From positions 1-9,681 of the forward strand of contig QIHL01000010.1 in the NCBI GenBank assembly GCA_003230965.1: a stretch of DNA of 9,681 bases, given 5' to 3'. Source of the DNA: Candidatus Magasanikiibacteriota bacterium. GTDB taxonomy: Bacteria; Patescibacteriota; Patescibacteriia; Magasanikbacterales; UBA922. Positions 1 through 6,455 of the stretch are shown one piece after another; position 1 is the stretch's first letter, and every line of letters begins with the position of its first letter. The notes under the pieces were generated by a model. That model was not told the origin of the DNA. It worked only from the letters and a program-made list of their open reading frames with translations, and did no database searches. Made by a program: the position numbers and the translations under genes.

Positions 1-808
1 CACGATGTCCGTCATAATGATACTTTCCCTCTTCTGGATAAAATTCAATAGTGTATAAAAATTTTTCTCTATCTCCTTCCTTAATAATCCTCATAATTTC
101 ATCGTAGCTCAATATACTGTCATCAATGTGCATGACATTTGCTTCGCGACCCAATTTTGCCAAACTATGTGCATCAGAATTTGAAATCAATGTAATAGTA
201 TCCAAATTTGACACCTGCCAATTCATCAATGGATCACTAGACAATCCTGTTTCCAATGCAAATACATGCGGTGTGAGTTCTTCAAATGCTTCCTCAAACG
301 AATCATAACCACTCTTTGAACCTAAAATACCAAACCATGGTGTCCATGCGTGTGCTGGAATTAACACCATACGTTCATCAATCTCTAATATCTGTTCAAG
401 TAATTGTTTTGATGTCATACCTAAAATCGGACGCCCATCTGAGTGTATATTAAACCCACGATCTTCAAGAACGTGATTAAATTTTCTTGCAGTTTCCATG
501 TTTGGAGCGTATATCAATTGATGGACACGTCGTGTTTTATCTTTATGTTTTTTAATGACTGCGACCTCTGTACCAAACAAAAAACGAATAGAACTACTAC
601 CATCTTTCAGCATATACAGACCATGTTCAGATTCTGTGAGCTGTTCTTCTAAATGTTTGAACCATGCAGGATGAGTAAAATCACCAGTTGATACAATAGA
701 TATACCACGCGTTTCACATGTCTTTGCAATCGCTGGTATTTCAAGTTGTTTTGAGCACGCACGTGAATATCTGGAATGGATATGTAAATCAAGAATGTGT
801 TCTGTCAT
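1..808 (-). CDS. Endonuclease Q family PHP-domain nuclease, N-terminal 269 codons (runs off left edge)
   Basis: This is an open frame from ATG at 808 to the left edge with no stop, so the C-terminus is missing. I recognise the PHP-type metal-dependent phosphoesterase fold of the Endonuclease Q family (often auto-named TIGR00375 or 'UvrD-like'). Visible landmarks are DLHIHSRYS (residues 7-15, metal ligands H9 and H11), GTEVAVI (79-85, E81), PAHAWTPWFG (151-160, H153) and NSDAHS (210-215, D212 and H214). The fragment ends at GKYHYDGHR, where family members continue into a Cys-rich zinc region. Characterised archaeal and Bacillus EndoQ proteins cut DNA 5' of deaminated bases (hypoxanthine, uracil, xanthine) and abasic sites; full length is about 400 residues or slightly more. 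The start overlaps the end of the upstream membrane-protein gene by 20 nt, which suggests translational coupling. No Shine-Dalgarno sequence is visible. The family call is firm; substrate range is inferred from homologues. Confidence 0.88.
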   Translation of the reverse strand, partial: MTEHILDLHIHSRYSRACSKQLEIPAIAKTCETRGISIVSTGDFTHPAWFKHLEEQLTESEHGLYMLKDGSSSIRFLFGTEVAVIKKHKDKTRRVHQLIYAPNMETARKFNHVLEDRGFNIHSDGRPILGMTSKQLLEQILEIDERMVLIPAHAWTPWFGILGSKSGYDSFEEAFEELTPHVFALETGLSSDPLMNWQVSNLDTITLISNSDAHSLAKLGREANVMHIDDSILSYDEIMRIIKEGDREKFLYTIEFYPEEGKYHYDGHR

Positions 809-2045
809 ATAATTTAGGTGGTAAGAAAAAATTAGCAAAATATAAGGTAGCTACTATAGACGCCACAAAAAAATATATACGATAACCCCATTCAAAACCT
901 GCTGAATCTGTAGGATAAAAAGTACGATACCAAAATATATATCCGACGCCAAATAAAAAAATAACTACAGGTATAGACCAATACCAGTATTTTAACATGT
1001 AGACAAACGTTCTTCTAATTCTATGCAAAATAGCAGGCAGATACATACCTAAAAGTGGCCAAGTAAATACAAAAGGAAGTGCGAGCAACCGTGCTTCGCG
1101 TACCCTCGCAGTAAATAAAACCACTGGAGTATTGATCAAAGCAGTTATCAAACTTGCACGTAGTAATCGTTGATGGCGCAAATCAGTATCTCCTCTTCCT
1201 TCATATAATATAACAACAAGTGGCACAACGACGACAAACAAGATCAACACAAGAGTTTCAAGTGCAAAAGCGTTATTTGTAATGTTGAAAGACAAAAAAG
1301 AAAACCGAGTACTAGCTACATAGGCAAGACGTTTACTCCATAACCCTTTATAAAAAAGAATACTGATCATGCCACCAACTCCGATAATTGTTGGGATAGT
1401 AAAAAGCAGTAGTACCTTTACCCACGTAGACACTTTACTTAATTTTCCCATTCCTAGTCTATTATCAAACAAGAAAAAAAGTAATCCAGGAAATAATAAT
1501 ACCGTCGTTTCGCGCGTAATTACCGCACCGCACAAAAAAAGAAATACCAGCCACCAACGTTTTGAGAAAAGTGCAAAGAGTGTCAAGAAAAAAAAGAGAT
1601 ATTGCAACGGATCATCGTATGTATATATACTAGAAAAAAAAGCAAAAAGAATTGTATAACTGCCAAAAAATAAACCAACCGACCATAGCGCATGTTTGTG
1701 AGAAAGTCTTAAATTTCGTGCCAAGATATACACAAGAATAACGCATGCAAATAACAATCCAAATTCAACTAGAATAAAACTAATTGCCAAATCAGTATGA
1801 AACAATAGGTGTATAATTTTAATTAATGTTGTTGTTGCTACTCTGCCTGCAAATGGAGGAAATGTTATGTGGTAATTAATCGTAGATGTCAAAAAAGAAA
1901 AATTTATATTTCTTGAAGTCAACACATTCGCTGGTATGAATCCATTGATTACTGTAGGAAAAATTATATTAAACAAAAATAAAAGGACAATACCTGATCC
2001 AGCTATATAAATCAACTCATACCATTCTTTTTTTGTTATCTTCAT
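789..2045 (-). CDS. Polytopic integral membrane protein, possible GT-C-type glycosyltransferase
   Basis: This 418-residue protein has roughly ten predicted membrane segments (approximately 11-29, 88-109, 121-140, 146-160, 165-192, 210-231, 261-281, 319-340, 355-373 and 388-407), judged by eye from hydrophobicity. The loop after segment 1 (about 30-85) is long. An aspartate pair lies in YTYDDPLQY (141-149), and ITRET (176-180) sits just before a hydrophobic stretch. This layout resembles polyprenol-phosphate-sugar-dependent GT-C enzymes, but I see no diagnostic catalytic motif, so the function is tentative. An in-frame TTG at 2081 would add 12 residues inside the preceding citryl-CoA lyase gene. 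I prefer ATG at 2045 because it lies 19 nt past that gene's stop and gives a typical MKITKKEW start with a basic N-terminus before the first helix. The 3' end (TGA, 789-791) overlaps the EndoQ start. It is probably carried in the citrate operon by position only. Confidence 0.8.
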   Translation of the reverse strand: MKITKKEWYELIYIAGSGIVLLFLFNIIFPTVINGFIPANVLTSRNINFSFLTSTINYHITFPPFAGRVATTTLIKIIHLLFHTDLAISFILVEFGLLFACVILVYILARNLRLSHKHALWSVGLFFGSYTILFAFFSSIYTYDDPLQYLFFFLTLFALFSKRWWLVFLFLCGAVITRETTVLLFPGLLFFLFDNRLGMGKLSKVSTWVKVLLLFTIPTIIGVGGMISILFYKGLWSKRLAYVASTRFSFLSFNITNNAFALETLVLILFVVVVPLVVILYEGRGDTDLRHQRLLRASLITALINTPVVLFTARVREARLLALPFVFTWPLLGMYLPAILHRIRRTFVYMLKYWYWSIPVVIFLFGVGYIFWYRTFYPTDSAGFEWGYRIYFFVASIVATLYFANFFLPPKLYDRTHS

Positions 2046-2064
2046 AAACAGATACGCGATAAAT

Positions 2065-2808
2065 TTATTCCAACTCTGCAATATCTTTTTCTTCCAATCG
2101 TCTAATACCTACATCGTTCTTTCGTTCTTCCAAAATTTGTCCTATGAGTCCAGGTACACGAGCAACCAAAAAAAATGCATTTGCCATATCTGCATTCAGT
2201 CCCATATCAGCAAGAATAGCACCAATCGCCCCATCAATATTAAGTGGAAGCTTTTTTGAAGATAATTTATTTAGAATATCTCTCACCTCAAGCGCAAGCA
2301 TACAGTGCTCACCAAAAATACTCATTTCTTTCGCTATCTGAAATAAAGCATTCGCACGAGAATCTTGCTCTTTGAATATTTTGTGTCCATACCCTGGAAT
2401 ATGAACCTTTTGCTTTTTCAATATGACAACTTCATTCTCAACTGAATATGATAATTCTATTTGTTTTTTCTTAATCTGCTCTTGAAAAAAAATCATTGCC
2501 GTACTAGCAGCCATGCCATGCCGTTCACCAAATCCAAGAATACCAGCTGCAAGTGACGCATGAATCGGATTTTTTGCAGAAGCAGAAATCCGTGCAACAA
2601 GTGCTGACGCTGTCCCAGGACCGTGATCTATGGCCGATACAAAAATTGCATTCAACATTCGCGTTTCCTTTTCAGTCGGCATACGATCAAAAAATAACAA
2701 ACCAATCACTTCCACAAATGATGCATGTTTAATCAACTCTTCAAGTTCATGACCACGAATAATCTCTTTTCCATCAACAATATGAGTAATAGCTGTATAA
2801 AAGTGCAT
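2065..2808 (-). CDS. ccl: Citryl-CoA lyase-like protein (citrate synthase fold)
   Basis: This 247-residue protein is of the citrate synthase superfamily. It is much shorter than ordinary citrate synthases (about 370-430) and close to stand-alone citryl-CoA lyase or the C-terminal domain of ATP-citrate lyase. It begins with TAITHIVDGKEIIRG (residues 5-19), the usual opening strand region. The catalytic triad positions are all present: DHGPG (H62), GYGHK (H142) and NIDG (D192). An R151 follows the second histidine, and VARVPGLIGQ (215-224) carries another conserved arginine. Expected reaction: citryl-CoA to acetyl-CoA plus oxaloacetate. The DHGPG and late NIDG...VPGLIGQ pattern matches the ATP-citrate lyase lyase domain. 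A TTG at 2862 would add 18 hydrophobic residues and overlap the upstream gene; ATG at 2808, right before the conserved domain, is preferred. It sits 46 nt behind the alpha-subunit gene. A minimal citrate or methylcitrate synthase cannot be fully excluded, but the neighbours argue for a lyase. Confidence 0.85.
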   Translation of the reverse strand: MHFYTAITHIVDGKEIIRGHELEELIKHASFVEVIGLLFFDRMPTEKETRMLNAIFVSAIDHGPGTASALVARISASAKNPIHASLAAGILGFGERHGMAASTAMIFFQEQIKKKQIELSYSVENEVVILKKQKVHIPGYGHKIFKEQDSRANALFQIAKEMSIFGEHCMLALEVRDILNKLSSKKLPLNIDGAIGAILADMGLNADMANAFFLVARVPGLIGQILEERKNDVGIRRLEEKDIAELE

Positions 2809-2854
2809 AATAAAAAATAAATATATCAAAGTAATAATAACGTAACTATTAACT

Positions 2855-3751
2855 TCATGCAAATGGTTTTACTAACTCAGCAAGCTGTTCATAATCTTCT
2901 GCAATATGTACACCAACAGAACTAAGTGCTGCTTCTTTTTCTACTGCTCCCTTCCCACGTTCAACAATAGCGCCTGCATGTCCAATATTCATGCCCTCTG
3001 GAAGAGTAGTGGCAAATTTTCCTCCAACATAAATAACTAATGGTTTTGTGTATTCATTATTTTCTATTAAATCAACAATTTCAAACTCGTAGCTCCCACC
3101 ATATTCACCAAAAATAATCACTGCATTTGTCTGATCATCTTTCTCAAACAATCTAAGTAAATCTGCATATGTAGTCCCCATCAATAAATCACCACCGACG
3201 TGGACTGCTGCACTTTGTCCCATGCCAGCTTTACGAATTTGCCAACTGACCTCATTCGTCATACCTCCAGAACGAGAGATAATACCAATACTACCTGGAG
3301 TAAAAATATCATCTGCTTGAATTTTTAATCCTCCTATGACGCCGATCCGACATACACCTGGATTGATGTAGCCGAGTGAACTTGGTCCAATAATACATGC
3401 TCCTGTATCTTTCGCAGCTGCAAGACAATATGCAGTATCTTTGATTGGTATACGTTCAGTAAGAATGTTAATCTGTGTAATGCCAGCCTCAATCGCTTCA
3501 AGCATAGCATCTTTGGCTACAAACGGTGGCACATAAATAGTCGTAGTCGTAATATCTGAAATTGTTGAAACAGCATCTTTTACTGTATTAAAAACAGGTT
3601 TACCTTCAACAACATCACCAGCTTTACCGGGACGCACACCACCAACAACATTTGTTCCATATTCCATCATTGCAATCGTTGCATTTTGTCCTTCTTTCCC
3701 TGTAATACCTTGAACCAAAACTTTTGTATTTTCATCAATGAGAATAGACAT
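2855..3751 (-). CDS. ccsB: Citryl-CoA synthetase small (alpha, SucD-like) subunit / ATP-citrate lyase alpha domain
   Basis: This 298-residue SucD-family protein has an N-terminal CoA-binding Rossmann domain (GITGKEGQNA at 15-24, GGVRPGKAGD at 37-46, VPPFVAKDA at 74-82) and a C-terminal ligase domain. The phosphorylated catalytic histidine is H258 in NIGHAGAIVE. Two signatures separate it from true succinyl-CoA synthetase alpha. It reads SRSGGMTNE (159-167), where SucD has SRSGTLTYE, and GPSSLGYINPG (122-132), where SucD has GPNCPG. Both deviations are the ones found in ATP-citrate lyase and citryl-CoA synthetase. Expected role: with the beta-like subunit encoded just upstream, form citryl-CoA from citrate, CoA and ATP through a phospho-histidine. 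The start codon overlaps an 8-bp palindrome, ATACGTAT, which also occurs in the leader of the upstream gene. The gene follows the beta subunit by 17 nt, as in sucCD-type operons. Automatic annotation would probably name it succinate-CoA ligase alpha subunit. Confidence 0.88.
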   Translation of the reverse strand: MSILIDENTKVLVQGITGKEGQNATIAMMEYGTNVVGGVRPGKAGDVVEGKPVFNTVKDAVSTISDITTTTIYVPPFVAKDAMLEAIEAGITQINILTERIPIKDTAYCLAAAKDTGACIIGPSSLGYINPGVCRIGVIGGLKIQADDIFTPGSIGIISRSGGMTNEVSWQIRKAGMGQSAAVHVGGDLLMGTTYADLLRLFEKDDQTNAVIIFGEYGGSYEFEIVDLIENNEYTKPLVIYVGGKFATTLPEGMNIGHAGAIVERGKGAVEKEAALSSVGVHIAEDYEQLAELVKPFA

Positions 3752-3768
3752 ACGTATCGTATATTAGA

Positions 3769-5007
3769 TTAAGACTTTTCTTTTGTACTTTGAATCATAT
3801 CAGCCAAAACTTTTGCAGTTTCACCCATACTGACATCTTTACCAAATAATTTCATATTCAGTTGATTGCGTTCACCACATGCTTTCAAAAGTGCCATTCC
3901 TTCTTTATCATGCGGACCTGCACGACGCACGACAATCGGATAAGTAGGTTTAATTTCGTCAAGTGCATCAACAACTCCACCAAACGTTTCTTTTACATTT
4001 GTAAAATTAGCTACAGCGCCACACATCCAAAGTCCACGAATACCAGGTTTAGACAACACAATTTTTACCAATTCATACACTTTTTCTCGTGGTGGATTTC
4101 CTGAATATTCTGTATAATTCGCAGGTTTCAACCCAAGATTATTCAACACATCCATATTCGCAATACTTGCTCCACCTCCATTCAAAATTAGTGCGATATC
4201 TCCGTCCATTTCAATGTATTTACCAGCGGTTCCTTGATAATACTTTTCTCCTTTATCAATCTCTTGTACTTCAATTTCTCTATCGGTTGCAGGACGACCA
4301 AGCATTGTCCGTGGTTCTAGCTCTTTCCATTTTTCATGACGAAAAAATGCATCATCATCAATTGCGACTTTTGCATCTACTGCAATCCATTTTCCATCAG
4401 TTGTATATACGAGCGGATTAATTTCAGCTAGTCTGCAATCTTCATTTAGAAAACACGACCATAACTTTTGAACGACATCATCAAGACCACCACCTTCAAA
4501 TGGGAGCACTGACGAAGCTTGATTTTTTTGATTGCCGACCTCTATAATTCTCTCTTTACCAACAAGAGGAATTCGCTCATTCCGAATATATAATAATTGT
4601 TTAAAAATTTTTTGTCCTGAAACATCTTCAATATCTACGCCACCTTCTGAGCAATACACTAACATTGGTTGTTTTTTATTTGTATTGTACGTGATCAAAA
4701 GATAGTGTTCCTCTGCAATATCCAATTTCTCTTCAATCCGAATCGCAACAACGTACTGCCCGCGAATATTCATGCTAAATAGATCAACAACAGCTTCCGC
4801 TACCTCGTCGGCATTAGAACAGAACCGAATAGCATTATTTTTGCCACGCTTTCCAGAAAGCACCTGTGCTTTTACAACAACGTTAGTTATTCCTAATTCA
4901 GTATATACTTTTTTTGGATCATGAAACCGTGTAATAGTTTTTCCTTTTGGAATAGCAATCCCATATTTTTCAAAAAAATGTTTTCCTTCAAATTCATATA
5001 AATTCAT
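3769..5007 (-). CDS. ccsA: Citryl-CoA synthetase large (beta, SucC-like) subunit / ATP-citrate lyase beta domain
   Basis: This 412-residue protein combines an N-terminal ATP-grasp domain with a C-terminal CoA-ligase domain. Nucleotide and metal sites are visible at VVKAQVLSGKRGK (residues 44-56, K46), AEINPLV (194-200) and AVDAK (209-213). The C-terminal half carries the citrate-type signatures GGGAS (277-281), ANYTEYSGNP (296-305), ANFTNV (333-338) and VVRRAGP (359-365). In human ATP-citrate lyase the equivalent Asn-Phe-Thr and the arginine of the VRR motif bind citrate; succinyl-CoA synthetase beta has different residues there. The length fits a stand-alone beta subunit. Expected role: ATP-dependent activation of citrate together with the SucD-like partner 17 nt downstream. 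It is the first gene after the 88-nt leader and probably the first of a five-gene transcript. No Shine-Dalgarno sequence precedes the ATG. The family call is strong; citrate as substrate is inferred from these motifs and the adjacent lyase gene. Confidence 0.9.
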   Translation of the reverse strand: MNLYEFEGKHFFEKYGIAIPKGKTITRFHDPKKVYTELGITNVVVKAQVLSGKRGKNNAIRFCSNADEVAEAVVDLFSMNIRGQYVVAIRIEEKLDIAEEHYLLITYNTNKKQPMLVYCSEGGVDIEDVSGQKIFKQLLYIRNERIPLVGKERIIEVGNQKNQASSVLPFEGGGLDDVVQKLWSCFLNEDCRLAEINPLVYTTDGKWIAVDAKVAIDDDAFFRHEKWKELEPRTMLGRPATDREIEVQEIDKGEKYYQGTAGKYIEMDGDIALILNGGGASIANMDVLNNLGLKPANYTEYSGNPPREKVYELVKIVLSKPGIRGLWMCGAVANFTNVKETFGGVVDALDEIKPTYPIVVRRAGPHDKEGMALLKACGERNQLNMKLFGKDVSMGETAKVLADMIQSTKEKS

Positions 5008-5027
5008 AAAACTATTTTAGTTTAAAA

Positions 5028-5043
5028 TAACTTTTTTAAGTTA
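5028..5043 (-). other. Small AT hairpin before the citrate operon start codon
   Basis: On the minus strand TAACTT, a four-A loop and AAGTTA form a six-pair stem, extendable by one G-U pair in RNA, followed by TTTTAAAC. It lies about 20 nt upstream of the SucC-like ATG. It could be a weak intrinsic terminator for the upstream operon or a structured 5' leader. The stem has only one or two G-C pairs, so stability would be low and the feature may be incidental. Confidence 0.22.
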
Positions 5044-5058
5044 CGTACTGATACGTAT
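5042..5058. repeat. Paired TACGTA palindromes in the operon leader (operator-like)
   Basis: TACGTA occurs at 5042-5047 and again at 5052-5057, separated by four bases. The second copy is part of the 8-bp palindrome ATACGTAT (5051-5058). By eye the only other TACGTA in the window is at 3751-3756, again inside ATACGTAT (3750-3757), at the start of the SucD-like gene. Perfect palindromes clustered in the leaders of one operon could be a regulator site. This is a by-eye observation without a known regulator. Confidence 0.3.
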
Positions 5059-5095
5059 ACTATTCACAGTTATAAATTAAAATTATTTAAAAATA

Positions 5096-5425
5096 TCAAA
5101 AATCCATCCGAAACTCTTTTCCATAATCTATAAAATTATATCGAACATACATTTTTTGAATATCAGGTTTTGTATTCCTTGTTGTTCCAATCAATTTATA
5201 ACATCCTTGATTTTTTGCTTCCAAAATCACAACTTCAATCAATTGTTTTCCAATTCCTTTACCACGATATTCTTCTTTTACAAAAATATCTTCCATAAAA
5301 CCAAAAGGTTCTGTATGAAGATCATTATGAAGTACATACAAATATACATGACCAATATCTATATTATTTTCAAAAATTTGTATTTTAATTCCTGTGTGTT
5401 GAATTTTATGTTTTCTTATTTCCAT
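5096..5425 (-). CDS. Small GNAT-family N-acetyltransferase
   Basis: This 109-residue protein has the GNAT core. A central strand (GFMEDIFVK, 42-50) is followed by the acetyl-CoA pyrophosphate-binding loop in EEYRGKGIGKQL (51-62), which carries the R-G-x-G-x-G/A signature. The C-terminal part (YKLIGTTRN, 76-84, then KMYVRYNFIDYGKEFRM) fits the last strands of the fold. The acceptor substrate cannot be read from the sequence. An upstream ATG at 5449 would add eight mostly hydrophobic residues and overlap the yvcK stop by 19 nt. ATG at 5425, five bases after that stop and directly before MEIRKHKI, looks like the natural start. It is the last gene of the amino-sugar cluster, so an amino-sugar or sugar-phosphate acceptor is possible, but a general or protein acetyltransferase is equally compatible. 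Confidence 0.85.
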   Translation of the reverse strand: MEIRKHKIQHTGIKIQIFENNIDIGHVYLYVLHNDLHTEPFGFMEDIFVKEEYRGKGIGKQLIEVVILEAKNQGCYKLIGTTRNTKPDIQKMYVRYNFIDYGKEFRMDF

Positions 5426-5430
5426 AAAAA

Positions 5431-6414
5431 TTAAAATGATTGTATACATTCATGTAAGATAGTACCAAGTTTTACAATATCAAAACCACCACTGTCCTTT
5501 TCATATTCTTTTTTAATTACAAGATATTGTTTTTCTATTTTTTCTGTATCATCTATAATTTCAGCCCAATCTTTTTTTTCATAATACATAATCTGTTTTT
5601 GTGTGAGAGTGCCTCCGTTATAAATAATTGCATCAATTTTTCTTGGAAGATATGTCTGTATAATACGAACAAACTCACTTAAATGTACTGGCCCGCGTTC
5701 TCCATATTTTTCTATAGCATTTCCTGTCACATAAATAAGTTTTGCATGAGATTCATTTATTGCAGAAAATACACCATCTGGCAAAAGCGTTGCAAGTATA
5801 CTGCAATAAAAACTACCAGGTCCTATGATAATCACATCTGCATTTTTATATTCAAGAAGTGTTCTTTCATATATCATTGGACTCGGGTGTAACCATACTT
5901 TCTTAATATGACTTGTACAAGACTCTGGTCTATCAATTTCATGTTCACTTTTTAAAATTGTCCCATCATCTAATTCTGCATATAAATTTGATTCTTGTAT
6001 TGTTACAGGAAATACAGGACCGACCACATCCAATGCTTGCGCCAGTGCACGAATAGCATCAACAATTCCTCCATTATATTTTTCACACAAAGCAATAAAT
6101 AAATGCCCGAGTCCATGTCCATGTAATTTTCCAAATTCAGAAAACCGTGTCGTGTAAAAAATTCTTTTCATTAAATCATAGTCATACTTTGACATTGCAA
6201 TAACAGCACGAAGTATATCTCCAGGAGGCAACACTCCAAATTCCTGCCTTAATCTTCCGCTTGAACCACCAGAATCACTCATTGCAATAATTGCTGAGAT
6301 ATTATAATAATCAATATATGTTTTCATTGCCCTGATAGAGATTGAACCGCCATTACCTCCACCCATTATAACTACATTTTGTATTGGCTTAGACTGAGAT
6401 TGTTTTTTTATCAT
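5431..6414 (-). CDS. yvcK: YvcK/GlmR-like protein (CofD superfamily, UDP-sugar-binding regulator)
   Basis: This 327-residue protein of the YvcK/CofD family (usual length about 310-330) begins with the Gly-rich loop VVIMGGGNGGS (residues 14-24; the usual form is GGGTGLS). The family hallmark follows as SDSGGSSGRLR (46-56) and GVLPPGDILRAV (60-71), then GHGLGHL (99-105) and IIGPGSFYCSIL (197-208). It is clearly divergent: the late YVCN-type motif is YVTGNAIEKYGERG, and the C-terminal RHD..KLA-type motif reads GGFDIVKLG (309-317), apparently without the arginine. In Bacillus YvcK (GlmR) binds UDP-GlcNAc and stimulates GlmS; mycobacterial CuvA is a relative. Lying 41 nt downstream of glmS here fits such a role. 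The in-frame TTG at 6423 is rejected in favour of ATG at 6414. Family certain; ligand and partner inferred. Confidence 0.9.
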   Translation of the reverse strand: MIKKQSQSKPIQNVVIMGGGNGGSISIRAMKTYIDYYNISAIIAMSDSGGSSGRLRQEFGVLPPGDILRAVIAMSKYDYDLMKRIFYTTRFSEFGKLHGHGLGHLFIALCEKYNGGIVDAIRALAQALDVVGPVFPVTIQESNLYAELDDGTILKSEHEIDRPESCTSHIKKVWLHPSPMIYERTLLEYKNADVIIIGPGSFYCSILATLLPDGVFSAINESHAKLIYVTGNAIEKYGERGPVHLSEFVRIIQTYLPRKIDAIIYNGGTLTQKQIMYYEKKDWAEIIDDTEKIEKQYLVIKKEYEKDSGGFDIVKLGTILHECIQSF

Positions 6415-6455
6415 ATAAGACAAGACATTTTTTTCTTATACCTTACAAATAATAT

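Larger units (their letters stand above)
5008..5095 (-). promoter_or_regulatory. Leader of the citrate-cleavage operon with weak promoter candidate
   Basis: This is the longest non-coding stretch in the window, and very AT-rich. On the minus strand, TTGATA (5099-5094, overlapping the end of the GNAT gene) and TTATAA (5075-5070) are spaced 18 nt apart and could form a weak sigma-70-like promoter. In such AT-rich sequence this match has little statistical weight. Between it and the ATG lie two TACGTA palindromes and a small hairpin, listed separately. Its length compared with the other gaps is the main reason to think a new transcript starts here. Confidence 0.35.

Noticed and set aside
126..652. 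Small plus-strand open frames over the EndoQ gene
   Set aside because: They lie opposite a conserved PHP-domain gene, have low-complexity Ser/Asn/Phe-rich translations and show no family motif; the other plus-strand frames across the window have the same explanation.
2065..2808. Ordinary citrate synthase
   Set aside because: The protein is more than 100 residues too short, and its DHGPG and VPGLIGQ patterns and its context match citryl-CoA lyase or the ATP-citrate lyase C-terminal domain.
2855..5007. Succinyl-CoA synthetase (SucCD)
   Set aside because: Overall similarity is real, but GGGAS, ANFTNV, VRR and SRSGGMTNE are the citrate-type signatures, and a lyase-type citrate synthase homologue follows directly.
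789..5425. Alternative genetic code with UGA as glycine (as in Gracilibacteria/SR1)
   Set aside because: TGA ends the SucD-like, GNAT and membrane-protein genes at the expected family lengths, and the conserved proteins show no in-frame TGA.
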